Origin: Meghimatium bilineatum | Taxonomy: Eukaryota > Mollusca > Gastropoda > Stylommatophora > Philomycidae | Assembly: GCA_034231615.1 (NCBI GenBank) | Contig: CM067322.1 | Location: 52,768,456-52,832,455 of the forward strand | DNA length: 64,000 bases | Direction: 5' to 3' | In this document: piece after piece, positions 1 to 10,372 of the stretch | How positions within the stretch are numbered: the first letter of the stretch is position 1 | Layout of the letters: each line of letters begins with the position of its first letter | The notes under the pieces: model-generated | What the model saw: only the letters and a program-made list of their open reading frames with translations | Database searches by the model: none | Told to the model about the DNA's origin: nothing | Program-made: the position numbers and the translations under genes

Positions 1-84
1 GTCTGGATGTGGTGTCGAACCTTGCACGCTGTAACCTGGCGATAGTATGCAAGCCCACTATCAACCAGGCTTCTTGTCTTTTTC
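1..84 (-). other. possible tRNA-like SINE head or tRNA relic
   Basis: Read on the minus strand, this stretch contains GGTTCGACACC, an exact fit to a pol III B box (GGTTCGANNCC), with a weak A-box-like segment about 35 bases upstream. No cloverleaf could be built with confidence and the window edge cuts the flank. It may be the head of another tRNA-derived SINE. Confidence 0.25.
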
Positions 85-605
85 CAATCATTACAACAAA
101 GTAAGCTGTCAACCGAATAAATGGAGAACTTAAATTGGCAGCATATCATATTCAGGGCGTAGCTATCAACCCAGCACTTTTTGGCTGTAGTGATTTTCTA
201 AGCAGTATTAATACGTTCAGTAGTTTGCCATTGCTTTCTGAAAGGTCCGAATGCACAGTTGTCTGCGACGGAGAAATTGTCTGAGGTAGTTTTGAAAACT
301 ATATAATAAAAGTACATTTTTTAACTGTGAAAGAACCATATACAAAGATAGTGAAAGTGCAGTTATAATAAGTGCAGGACTTACAAAGTGGTTTTCAGTA
401 ACATCAGGAGTTAGACAGGGATGTGTCTTATCACCATTATAATTTATTATTTATATTGATAATATTACCAAAGCAGTAAAACAACCAGACTGCTACCATC
501 AAAATGACATAACTGAGCTACTCTTTGCGTACGATCAGTGCCTACTTCCATAATTCAAGATCACGTAAACATACTCAATGAAAGCTGCCTCGATCACAAC
601 ATGAA
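85..605 (+). mobile_element. LINE-B reverse transcriptase fragment, split by a SINE
   Basis: This is a decayed non-LTR reverse transcriptase. Bases 105-138 match the stretch at 41605 that encodes AFDRINRELFW, and bases 288-605 match 41630 onward. The conserved motif GVRQGCVLSPL is readable near 410-445, and a degraded catalytic box (ELLFAYDQ, where FADD is expected) lies near 515-540. Several stops remain. The copy is interrupted at 139-287 by a reverse SINE and ends abruptly at 605 against the tail of another LINE in the opposite direction. Family assignment beyond 'non-LTR RT' is uncertain. Confidence 0.75.
139..290 (-). mobile_element. SINE1 copy (5'-truncated), inserted in LINE-B
   Basis: On the minus strand this matches the body of the complete SINE1 at 15997-16199. 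It shares the segment running from the CATTCGGACC box through AGAAAGCAATGGCAAACTA to GCTGGGTTGATAGCTACG. The tRNA-like head is missing. LINE-B sequence continues on both sides, so the SINE arrived later than the LINE. Confidence 0.8.
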
Positions 606-869
606 GATATATCTATCTATACGCTCTGGCCCTTGTTTGCCTTGCGGCGTCAGGAGTGGAAGAGTTGTCCGGAGATGGCCTTCTTGTATGCTGTTTGTAA
701 GCTTGAATGGTTTTCATCAAGAAGTACAGTGTTTGTTGCTTTTGATCTTTCTTAACTCTTTGTCTCCGTATGGTTTTCCTGCTATGCCGAACACAAAAGT
801 TTATGCAAGAGCGGCCTTTCGGCATGGTGGGTCTCCAAAATGTAGATATTAGCGGCTCAGTGGACATAG
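606..869 (-). mobile_element. LINE-B 3' end with GATA-type tail
   Basis: The minus strand ends with a short GATA-type run at 606-620, preceded by the same 3' sequence that closes the LINE at 19786-20983 (the GGCAAACAAGGGCC region). The coding remnant reads AYKKAISGQLFHS, matching AHKKAISRELFYP near 20,900. Reading frames are broken. It abuts the opposite-strand RT fragment at 605. Confidence 0.7.
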
Positions 870-2330
870 AGTTAAAGTTTAGAATCTTGCCAAATGCCCA
901 TTACTTTTCTGCGGGAGGTTTTGTTGATGCTTGAAAAGTATTTGTTGAACCTGTTTGCTTTGTCTGTATCTTCCACTAGTACCTGGTTTGCAGTCCGAAG
1001 TGGTTTTTGGTTTGTGTCTTTTCCCCCTCCTGATAGGGTATTTCATAGCTTCCAGGTCCTTCTTCCGTCAGTGCGAATGTTGATCTTGGTATAAGTGTCT
1101 GAACAATTTAGTTGCTTTGTATCTATTGTTTCTAGTCGGATCAGTGCAGTCAGCTTATTATATTCTGTTTTGTTAGCATGTGTAGGGTTTTGTGGCGAAG
1201 TAGTGCAGAGCGGGTCTGTGACGTCCAAGTTACCGAGTTCGATCCACGCCGCAGGCAATTGTGCATCCGGACCATTCAGAAAGTATCCGACCGTTCTATG
1301 CTTTCTTTCTTGATTCTCTTCTCTCTTTGACAAGTGCTTCAAGTTTCTTTCTCCAGAATGGGCTATATCTCTTTCAGCATGCTCAGGAGATTGTTCTGTA
1401 GGATTCATTAAGAATGGTTGCAGTGCTGTTTTTGTATAAGATATTTATGTCTGTGGGTTTGTCTATCGTAACTAGATTTCGTCTGTGAAAATTTGAATTG
1501 TTTCAAGTCTGATCGTTTGTAGTTCCAGCGAGGTGTTTTTCGTATTGGTTGGGTTCTTATCTGTGAGATTTGAAGAGAATGGGGCGGTCGTCATTTCCTA
1601 TGTCACCAAGGTCTCTCAATGTACAATAATTTTATACGTCTGCCGATATGGTGGTAAAGTTAGGTCTGAATGTTGATCCGCTGGTTCTGTGTAGGAGTGT
1701 GGATGAGGAATCCTGTAATATTATTACTGGTAGGTTGTTGGTATTTTTATAATTATAGGTATAGTTCCTGTATGTTGTTTCACAGAGTGTTTCTGGCCTT
1801 GTATCATGTGGCAGATATGTGTGCATTGAAATCTCTTGTAATAATAGTTCGCTTGGAACCGGTGGTGCTGATGTCTATTTGTTTCTTGGAGTTACGGGGA
1901 CACTATGCATTGAACAGTGTATACCGCAGACCATTGTACCATATATTTATTTCTTGCATATAATTTCCGTTGTTTTCATGTTTATGACTTCTCCTTGCAT
2001 GAAATTTCTTCTGAGAGTTGCAATGCCTCTGCACTTCTGACATTTACATTAGTATATGGTGTAGCCTGGTATTGAGTGTTCTTTCTTTGTTAGTAGTTTT
2101 TCCTGCAATAGTGCGATGTGGGTATCATGTATGCGTAGTGTTATACTCAGTTCCAGGTCTTATTTCTGAGTCCAGATTTGTTAAATAGTAGTATGTTTAA
2201 TGTGCCCCTTCGTCTCTGGTTTTTCGTCCAAGACAGTCGGGGGGAAAGGGGGGAGGACTACCGGGCGACGTTTTATTATGTGATGTGCGTGCTCATATGA
2301 TATTTTGTCTTTAGGAACTGCCATGTTGGG
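870..2330 (-). mobile_element. LINE-A (I group) endonuclease and linker fragment
   Basis: Minus-strand translation gives successive pieces of an apurinic-type (APE) LINE endonuclease. Near 2100 is IHDTHIALLQEKLLTKKE, where QET is expected, followed by CQKCRGIATLRRN. Then come DFNAH (about 1830), ILQDSSSTLLHRTSGSTFRP (1730-1660) and DDRPILFK in place of SDHRPI (about 1590). Downstream is the basic linker between endonuclease and reverse transcriptase (TNTLSGGGKDTN, NRFNKYFSS). Many stops and frame changes make it dead. I recognise the layout as I-group, resembling snail nimbus from memory. A SINE1 piece sits inside it at 1186-1290. Confidence 0.75.
1186..1290 (+). mobile_element. SINE1 fragment (tRNA-like head)
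   Basis: A plus-strand copy of the SINE1 head: GTGGCGAAGTAGTGCAGAGC (A-box region), then a degenerate B box GAGTTCGATCCACG, then the GTGCATCCGGACC box and CAGAAAG. The copy stops where the complete SINE1 continues GCAATGGCAAAC. Confidence 0.85.
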
Positions 2331-2388
2331 GAAATTATTTTTTAGAGCTTGCTTTCAAGCCCAGATGGTGTATGCAACATAGTAAGGC

Positions 2389-2766
2389 CTAGGGTCAGGA
2401 ACACCATTTTCTAACTTCTTACGATGCTGCGTCGACTTGGCTCTTCCCAGACTTTCATCTATTGGTAGTGGATCTGAAGCCTGCTTCATCACTACATTCC
2501 CCGCCACCTACAGTCTACCGGGAACAGAAGACGTGTGCCATGTCTACCAAAATGTGAAAAGACATATAGGAGCGTCACATTTTGAATCGAACAGTTTCAC
2601 CTCAAGTTTCTCCTTCCTCCTGTTGGATTATGAGCGTCAGCTCGACATACAGCATGAAACTAATGAGATCCTAACAGTCCGGGTCACAGGACCTAGGTTC
2701 TATGACAGCGTTCAATGCCACAAGTTGGATAGTCCTCTACCTCAAGAGGGGGGGGGTGGGGGTTAA
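2389..2766 (+). CDS. possible host exon, unrecognised
   Basis: An open frame of about 125 codons without an ATG start lies in a local GC-rich patch of otherwise AT-rich DNA. It begins right after AGGGTCAG, which could be a splice acceptor, and runs into a G homopolymer at 2749-2763. The middle reads like ordinary protein (ERQLDIQHETNEILTVRV, then RFYDSVQCHKL), and nothing in it matches the LINE families here. I do not recognise a domain. No donor site is convincing. It could be an exon, a pseudogene exon or a chance frame. It faces the candidate exon at 3058-3549 tail to tail. Confidence 0.2.
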   Translation, partial: LGSGTPFSNFLRCCVDLALPRLSSIGSGSEACFITTFPATYSLPGTEDVCHVYQNVKRHIGASHFESNSFTSSFSFLLLDYERQLDIQHETNEILTVRVTGPRFYDSVQCHKLDSPLPQEGGGGG

Positions 2767-2769
2767 TCA

Positions 2770-3055
2770 ACAACAGGACAATACGACATAAAAATATATA
2801 ACTGTAAAGATAGAATGCGGGTGGGGTTTTCATACACAACCCCCTCCCCCCCCCACAAAAACTTCACTATTCTGTCATATCTTCTTCTAGAAATATAATA
2901 TTGCATGTTGGTTTGTCTGGTGGCCACTGGTGGATGCCACCTGACCTTCCGTATACTGAATTATTGAGAAACACAAGTATATATTTCTTAAAACATTTAA
3001 ACAAAGACAGTGCTCCCAAGTACAGCTAACAATTGATAGTTCAGAAATTACAGGG
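2770..3055. other. no gene seen; mononucleotide runs
   Basis: Contains G-rich and C-rich homopolymer tracts (2749-2763 and about 2841-2857) and AT-rich spacer between the two candidate exons. No recognisable element. Confidence 0.6.
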
Positions 3056-3057
3056 AC

Positions 3058-3549
3058 TTACTTCTTAACGCATAGTATTAAAGAAACCATCATTACAGCT
3101 ACCACAAAAAATAAAGCACATCCTAAGGTCAGTTGACAGGAGGTGTCACACCACTTCAGATGAGAAGTCTCCGGGTCAATCATGGCTGGCTTTGGGTTAG
3201 GGGAATCTGTAGGACGGAAATCGAAACTTGGACTAAAATCACTGGATTCGAAGTTGTAAACGTCCCCTGTTCCTGCAAGAATGTGTCTTATATCGCACTT
3301 TCCAGCGAGGAATGACCGAACTGTTTTGCTTACTAGCGGATCAAGGCGTGAAACGTTGACTTCAATAAGTAACCGCGGCTTCCATGGTGGCGGACAAGGA
3401 AATGAAGACCAGAATTCCCGAATTTCTGCGTGGATGTTTCTTTCAAACGCTGACACCAGAGAGACTGGATGAGTTGAAGCTACTGTTGCTGGCAATAAAG
3501 TCGAATATGACATTTTGAAGCCAATGTGTTCATAAAGGAACCATACAGT
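3058..3549 (-). CDS. candidate exon of a single-pass membrane protein, unrecognised
   Basis: The frame is open from 3549. The first ATG is at 3513, giving 151 residues, but the frame continues 12 codons further upstream to a TAG, so the true start may be a splice acceptor. The sequence is not low-complexity. It has one possible N-glycosylation site (NVS), a Pro-rich stretch (FPCPPPWKP), paired cysteines just before the membrane (KWCDTSC), and one strong hydrophobic segment at residues 128-149 (GCALFFVVAVMMVSLILCV) followed by two lysines. No signal peptide is visible. The stop codon overlaps a perfect splice-donor core, GTAAGT on the minus strand (ACTTAC at 3056-3061), so the exon may be spliced there and encode the membrane-crossing part of a longer receptor-like protein. 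No family recognised. Confidence 0.35.
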   Translation of the reverse strand, partial: TVWFLYEHIGFKMSYSTLLPATVASTHPVSLVSAFERNIHAEIREFWSSFPCPPPWKPRLLIEVNVSRLDPLVSKTVRSFLAGKCDIRHILAGTGDVYNFESSDFSPSFDFRPTDSPNPKPAMIDPETSHLKWCDTSCQLTLGCALFFVVAVMMVSLILCVKK

Positions 3550-3663
3550 CTATTCATATATATTAAGGCATAACTGTCTGAGGAGATTTGTTGGTATCTT
3601 CGCTGACATCGCCGAACTCATTCGATAATCTGAGAAAAGAAAAGTGATTTAAAGAACCTGTAA

Positions 3664-3916
3664 TATATCTATCAACATCATGGAATAACATACATCAAGA
3701 AACTGTTAATAAGATAGCGATGAACATCAAATAATAACAAACATCAAGAAACTGTGTAAGATATTGATCAAAATCACTGAATAACATACATCAAGAAACT
3801 GTAAAATATCGATGAACATCACTGAATAATATACATCAAGAAACTGTAAAATATCAATGAACACCACTGGCATATATCACCAAACTGTAAGCTTGTTGAA
3901 GATCACTGAATAAAAT
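3664..3916. repeat. minisatellite, about 45-bp unit, left half
   Basis: About five diverged units of roughly 45 bp contain CATCAAGAAACTGTAAAATA and ATCACTGAATAACATA. The array resumes after the LINE at 5661, so the LINE split it. Confidence 0.9.
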
Positions 3917-5660
3917 CATCAATGGTATGGGAGAGAAACTGTCACATCCTATTTCAAAGGCTCTTCATGCAGATGACTTTGCTGCCTGGAGTGCGGCAGA
4001 AAACAGAATGCAGACAGTACTTGACACATTAAGTGAATGGGCATCTGACAGGGGAGTCCAGATCAACCTCTCCAAAACGGTGACAACCATCTTCTCACTT
4101 TCAAACCACCAAGATAAAGCAGATCTTAAAATAAATGGAAGTGAGCTAGCACATGTGGAGAACCCTACATATCTAGGGGTCACACTAGACAAGCGACTCA
4201 CCTGGAAACCACACCTAATAACCACCGAGCAAAACGCAACCAGGAGGCTATCCTTGATGAAGAAACTTGCAGGAACAAGCTGGGGAGCAAATCGAAATAT
4301 TCTCCGAAATGTCTACATGGGTACAGTCAGACCTGTATTAGAATATGGAATGACAGCCTGGGCATCAGCATAAAAAAGCAAACACTAATCGCCTATCTAA
4401 AGTACAAAATGCAGGACTTCGACTTATCTCTGGGTGGATGAAAACCACTCCAATCCATGCAATGGAAAAATATGCCAACATCCGCCCACTGGATGACAGA
4501 AGAGAAGAAAGAGTGCTTGTTCAAAGGGAAAAAATTAAGCGCATGCTAAACCATCCGATGTATGCGCACATTTCTAGATCAACCACAAGCAGGTTAAAGA
4601 GAACCAGCTTCTGTCACATCTCTAAAGATATCCATGAACAACATAAAGAAATCCTCACAAACCTCCCAAATGAAATTGAAACACTAACGGACTTTGAAGA
4701 GCCAGGCAATAGTCTCCAGAATGTCTCCATAATAACACAGGTTCCTGGAATAATTAATAAGGCACACCAAACTCCACCTCAACTAAAAGCATTGACACTG
4801 GAGATATAGAAATAAAATACAATCCCAAGGATTGGACACATGTCTACACAGATGGATCGGCAGAAGGAGCAGTAAGGAATGAAGGAGGTGGAATTTTTAT
4901 AAGACTCAAAGATGGGACGACAATATTAAAAGCTTTTCCAACCGGGAAATACTCCTCTAATTTTAGAGCAGAAGCAGTTGCACTCCATCAAGCACTGAAA
5001 GCCTTCACTGAACCAGGACTGCCAAGACCAAAGAAGATATTCACAGATTGCAGATCCCTACTGGAATCAATCCAGAGCAACAGAAACGAAAGCCTTCTGT
5101 ACAACATCAGACATGGGCTAAGACAGATCCAAAAATCAACAGCTATTGCCCTTCAGTGGATACCATCACACTGTGGAATCATAGGAAATGAGAAAGCGGA
5201 TGCTCTGTCAAAGGCAGGAAGTAAAATGGAGCAACAAGACACCCACTGTCTTACGGAGAAGTAAAAACAATAATCCGCAACACATACTCAGCAAAGTGGA
5301 AGAAAGAAATGGAAGGGGAATACGAACATGATGCAATATATCTCCTCCAAAGATATCAACAGACCACAATATTTCGCCTTAGAACAGGCCACTGCAGACT
5401 GTTGGGTCACCTTTACCGATTAAGGATCTCATACACAGATGAATGTCCATGTGGATCCGGAACCCAGACTCCAGAACACATACTTCAGGACTGCCCAACA
5501 TACAAAGAGCAAAGACAGCAGACCTGGCCAGAGGATACAGACTTGAGGCAAAAGCTATGAGGCAGCCGCTCTGACCTGGAGAAGACAGTGGACTTCGTCT
5601 TGATGACAGGTCTGACGGTATAGCATGACCACGGATGCTGAACGCAGAAGAAGAAGAAGA
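3917..5660 (+). mobile_element. LINE-A (I group) with RNase H, 5'-truncated, TSD-bounded
   Basis: A 1744-bp non-LTR retrotransposon 3' part, flanked by ACTGAATAAAAT at 3905-3916 and 5661-5672. Coding starts at once inside the reverse transcriptase: LHADDFAAW is the catalytic ADD box, followed by YLGVTLDKRLTWKPHL and MKKLAGTSWGANRNILRNVY. After a stop near 4371 come the thumb and linker region. An uninterrupted RNase H domain (about 4831-5260) shows all four catalytic acids: YTDGS, AEAVALHQAL, FTDCRS and GNEKADALS, plus the PSHCG histidine. A Cys/His cluster (CPCGSG, then PEHILQDC) lies at 5440-5500. It ends in an AAG-repeat tail. A few stops and frameshifts make it inactive, but it is the best-preserved LINE protein in the window. 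Confidence 0.95.
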
Positions 5661-5862
5661 ACTGAATAAAATACAATATATGAAGAAACTGTGAGCAAGA
5701 TATCGATCAATATCAATAAATAACATACAAGCAATTGTCTATAAGATATCGATTATCAATAAATAACATACAAGTAATTGTCTATAAGATATCGATCATC
5801 AATAAATAACATACAAGCAATTGTCTATAAGATATCGATCATTATCAAGGAATAACATACAA
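5661..5862. repeat. minisatellite, about 43-bp unit, right half
   Basis: Four units containing AATAAATAACATACAAGCAA and TTGTCTATAAGATATCGAT. They are diverged relatives of the units at 3664-3916 and lie on the far side of the inserted LINE. Confidence 0.9.
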
Positions 5863-6904
5863 CAAATGACATACCCATAATTAATTACATTTTTTTCAGC
5901 AATAGGGTGATTGACAGTGCATCAGTCATGAAGACTGATGTCGACTATTTTCATCATATTTAGGAGACATTCTTACAGTTCCGTTTCTGATTATTCTGTA
6001 CTCTGAATCTCCTGAATTATCCATTCACCTGAATCTGTGCTCTATTTTGTCTTGATGACTTAACCGTTGCTGACATTTTCCGCCTTCAGTGGAAGGGATT
6101 GTTTAGTTACTTTCTCACAAAGGTTGCATGATAGCACGTTGCTATGGTTACCGAAGCTTACTAGCCTGTGGCTGGAGTTTCTATTGTTCTATTAATTTTC
6201 TTGTATTTCAAACATGGAGTATATTATTGATTGGGAGTATGAAAACCATTTGGTGCTACATTTAATAATGTTGGGAAAAATCGCAGTTTCGTCCGCGACT
6301 AATTGTTCCTCCTGTATTCAGTTGAATTGAAGCGCAGTTGATATTCCGCCTCAGAAAGTTTTCCCACTATTTGCCACATGTGGATGTGCCTGACTGGGTC
6401 TGTTCCTTTTTCTACTGGGTAATAACTGCTCGATCTACCGTAGAAAGTTCTAGTTGATTACGTTATCGATTTCTTGATGCAGAATACATAATTTATACGC
6501 CACAATAATTTCTACACGCAATAAGCCCCTACCATACTTGCAAGTTATGTGAAGCAATCATCTACTTTTTATTGTTGTGAGTCGAATGCAAGGTGGTAAT
6601 GTGAACACACAACTAGGACCCTCAATCACGTTACCGAAAAAGGGATGTGCTGAGTAGAAAGCGGAAAAATTGCATCTGCCATCTGTGCGTCAGACTGGCA
6701 ACACAGTGTAATTGCTATAAAATTGCTTAAATCAAATATAACGCGACTGAAGTAGTGAGAAGGCAGAAGAGCAAACAGAAGTAAGAATTGTGAACACATG
6801 TGCCCCTAGACCACAGATGGGATGTCAAATATTACACTTACATCTGCGATGTAATTTACAATTCTGCAAGTACGTAAATGGGATACAATTTATAATCACA
6901 CACT
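5863..6904. other. no gene seen
   Basis: AT-rich spacer. A small inverted repeat (GCATCAGTCATGAAGACTGATGTCG, arms CATCAGTC/GACTGATG) lies near 5921-5943. No reading frame or known element could be supported. Confidence 0.5.
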
Positions 6905-7365
6905 TAGGTAACAGTAAAAAGTAATGCCCTAATGTGTAATATACAATCAAGTAATGCCGTAAATTATGATTTACAATCAAGTAAGGCCGTAACTAATGTG
7001 AGGTTTAAATCAAAGAATAATAACAAAATTAAGGTTTAGAAACAATTGTTAACATAAGTATGGTTAAAATAAAATGTTATCATAAACCGTGAACTAGAAT
7101 CAAATGTTACAATAAGTGGTGAATTATAATCAAATGTTACAATACGCCGTGAATTAGAATCAAATGTTATAATAGGTGGTGAATTATAATCAAATGTTAC
7201 AATACGCCGTGAATTATAATCAAATGTTATTATAAGAGGTGAATTATAATCAAATGTTAACGTAATCGGTCAATTAGATTCTAATGTTACCGATATCCGC
7301 GAATTAGACTCAAATGTTACTGTAAGTCGTGAGTTAGAACCAAATACTGATGTAATCGAGAACCA
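6905..7365. repeat. minisatellite, about 30-bp unit
   Basis: About 15 units of AATCAAATGTTACAATACGC / CGTGAATTAT. The units are most alike at 7080-7260 and decay toward both ends, which suggests old flanks and a younger core. Confidence 0.9.
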
Positions 7366-8716
7366 AGTGAAAGCTGTAGAGTACTTAAACTAATCGATTG
7401 TTCCACTAACTCAGAGTTTCCATGCACCAATTTGAATGCATTAATTTATCACCGGTTAAAATCCTTTATCACTGGAGTTGAGCACATCAAGTTGGTGTTT
7501 AAATAAAGCCAGTAAATTCATAAATAGCACACTTGTGTTTTTGACCAGGATAACTTCTGACTACACTGACTAGTACCTAAGATTCAAGAGTAATGGTAAC
7601 ATAATCGATTTATTTCAGAAGGACATGACAAGTCTTTGTTGTGCTCAACACAATTTCAGTATAGTTGCAGCACTTAGTATTAAACAAAGTTAATCAGCAG
7701 ATGGGTGGAGTTTTCAACTTTCAAAGACTCGCTGAAACTATTTCGGTGATGTTCTAACATTGACATCTTCTCCTTGGAGACCCGTGCATCAGGCGGTCTA
7801 GTTCGACGCAGAAGTATCACTCTCATAGCAGGCGGTATAGTCTGAGACAGAAGTATCACTTTCATCTCTGGTATCGATGAGGCACAAAAAAGGCAAAGAA
7901 GAACTGTCAACACCGATAATTCAACCTACAATCAAGTGTATCGAATATCTTAGACGAGCTTTTTGTGTAGAGATAGGAATATAAAGTGGGATCCGATTAT
8001 AATGAAGATTGAGGGGCCGATTATGATTTGAGAATAATCATCAATAACAGAGAATTTGTTTCGATATCCTGGAATTACGTGCAAGTAAACTCATGTATTC
8101 TTTGTGTGATGGACGAGACGGGTTTCTCAAGAACGTATTTCAAACACAGAAGACGACAACTCACGTAGGTGTGTAGCAATGATGTGAGAAGAAGCCTCCT
8201 ACTCATATAAGCTCATTGCAAAGATGATGTGATGTTAGGGCTTCCAATAGAGAAAAGTCTGATTATACAGTCCAATCTTGTTTGAACAACTTGGTCCGGA
8301 CTGACGAAATATTCATGAAATACGGAAATTCGCTATATATAGAAATAATAATAATGACCCATAACTACACAGGGTTGTAGGGGTGCCACCTAGAGAAATC
8401 AGCACAAAAGTTCTTTAAACACTTCTGTCCTTAGCCATTCAGAACAATAGAAAAAATATAATCAGACCATTTCTTTATGCTGTTAATGCATGGTTTTATT
8501 TTCTTCCTATTTTTCTTCTTCTCATGATTGTTCCTGACAGTATATGTTCTCATCGGATCTTCCTGCAGCAAGATAATGGTCATGCTAGGTTTCCAACAAA
8601 GTGTAATCCAGAAATAGTTTGCGTCGCAGTTTTATTTTTGATTCAGAAAAAACGTCATCGTGCTAGGGAAATTCCCATAAATTATGTGCTTGCCGTTCTG
8701 TCAGTCATCTAAAAGT
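7366..8716. other. no gene seen; one short tandem duplication
   Basis: Mostly AT-rich spacer. Around 7789-7866 there is a two-copy repeat of about 40 bp (CAGGCGGT...GCAGAAGTATCACT). The frames at 7680-7913 and 8524-8712 show no recognisable domain and I do not call them genes. Confidence 0.5.
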
Positions 8717-9165
8717 TTATAAATCCAGTGTCCCAGTGGGTTGTTGGTTTTGGGTTCTTCTGGTCTTTCCAGTGTGGACACACTTTCTCCCCTCTCTCCA
8801 GCTCATTTCGATAATCCCCTGAGCATTTACATTGTCGTTTTTAGCATCGTCATCATCATTTTGTAATAAATTCATAACTGCTCTAATTAATTCAGCTAGG
8901 TCTCTTATCACCACTTTGCCATCCTCTATAGATGTAATCGCCAATGTGTCAGCTCTTTCGTTGCACCTAACTCCCCCATAGCCAGGGTAGTATATAATGC
9001 TCAGGGCGCTGTTGAGAAGAGCACCCAACTTGTTTCTTATCATGCATTTTCCTATCTTGCGCAGCATACTCTGGGAGTCTGATATAATCACTGTAGGTGA
9101 TGGTGGTTGCGTCACCAGTAAAGTCAGTACAGCTGTTACTGCATCGATCTTCATTATCATGCTAG
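8717..9165 (-). mobile_element. LINE-A RNase H and C-terminal fragment
   Basis: A 147-codon minus-strand frame carries the second half of a LINE RNase H domain: TVIISDSQSMLRKI contains the third catalytic Asp, and IIYYPGYGGVRCNERADTLA contains the fourth, with PGY where PGH is usual, so the histidine is lost. The rest (GRKCVHTGKTRRTQNQQPTGTLDL) matches what I recall of the C-terminal tail of nimbus-like elements. An Asp-rich run (QNDDDDAKND) is internal. The reverse transcriptase part is absent. Confidence 0.85.
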
Positions 9166-9479
9166 AAGTTATGGTTGGATAAGTAGCAGAGTTTTACACC
9201 ACGATGTGACCATTTTGTTAGGCGACGAAGCCGAATTCGCATCTGTTTGTTTCTCTTACTACTGAGCCATGTGCGAAATTAATTTTATTTTGTGACTTTG
9301 AGTACTGTTCCATGAGTTCTTGTGCCATTCTCCTGGGAAGGGGTGGGGGTGGCGATTCAACCCCACAACCCCCCACGTTCACAGGTTGTGGATAATGGAA
9401 CTGCCTCCAGATATGGAGGGTAGTTGCAATATAAGTCATATTTCTGGACGAATATGTAGTCGCAGACAAAACCGGTGAT

Positions 9480-9703
9480 GTTGCCCACCAGGTAGAACAT
9501 GGGATAGGATATCAGGTGGCGCTTATATCTCCACTGAAATATTCCATATGTCTCGTGACAGGCAGCATAAAACGAGTATGGGCCGATATAAGCTCAAGCC
9601 CCTAGCTGGGATCAATGACCCCAGACTGGACCCCCAGAATGGAAGGTCTTTAGATAGGGGAATAAAAGGAAAAAACCAAAACAAACAAACAAACAAACAA
9701 ACA
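9480..9703 (+). mobile_element. retroelement 3' end with (AAAC)n tail
   Basis: A GC-richer block ends in about five AAAC units (9680-9703), a tail that also closes the element at 34680-35657. No protein motif is readable. The element class is inferred from the tail only. Confidence 0.45.
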
Positions 9704-9709
9704 CCACAT

Positions 9710-10123
9710 ATTTATGGGTTGTCTGCAAAAAATTCCATAACCCGAGCCACCTTCACCGCTTAAGGGAAAGGGTAGTTAGTAGAAAAACAGAGATGGAAAC
9801 CCTTCAAACCAACTACTCTGGGCAAGTGGTGCTCAAGAGTCCAAAAAGACAAGCTACTTAGGAGAGGGAAAACTACACACATCCTGGGCTGATGGTACTC
9901 ATGAGTCCGGGAGGGCAGAACGTCTAAGGAAAGCAAACCTGAAAAAAAAATTGCTGCGGAGATCGAATGAACTTGACCATATGACGCATAACAGAGTGCA
10001 ACGTTTCTAATCTAAACACTCATGTGGAGTGGGACAACGTATCTCATCTAAACACTTATGTGGATTGGGACAAAAAATTCTAGATATTGTACTCTGTCTG
10101 AGACGTCCCACTAGGCAGGTAGA
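9710..10123. other. probable LINE 5' untranslated region
   Basis: Non-coding and moderately GC-rich, with loosely repeated phrases (ACTCTGGGCAAGTGGTGCTC...; CCTGGGCTGATGGTACTCAT; TAAACACTCATGTGGAGTGGGACAA twice near 10012-10070). Its position just upstream of a LINE ORF2 start suggests a LINE leader. This is inference. Confidence 0.35.
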
Positions 10124-10372
10124 GTGACAGGCCCCATGCCTCGAAGTGGTCCACCGCAAGCTATTGGTAGTCACTCTGGCCCATTTAGGAAAACTAGGAA
10201 ATGGGAACAGATGGAAAACACTACTGTTAAAACTACACGACAGTCAAGAGGACTGAATATGCTACATTGGAATGTAGGAGGCATTTACCACAAAAAGCAG
10301 ACCCTAACAACTAGACGAGGCAGTGACAATATAAATGTGGCATGTATATAAGAGACCCATCTTTATCCATAT
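10124..10372 (+). mobile_element. LINE-A ORF2 start, endonuclease N-terminus
   Basis: The frame from 10124 reaches RGLNMLHWNVGGIYHKKQTL and, after one stop, IKETHL-like sequence (NINVACI, then ETHLYPYH). This is the start of the APE endonuclease domain of I-group LINEs, where an LNxLxWNxxGI strand is followed by the catalytic Glu of the QETHL motif. The copy breaks off near 10370. Confidence 0.75.
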
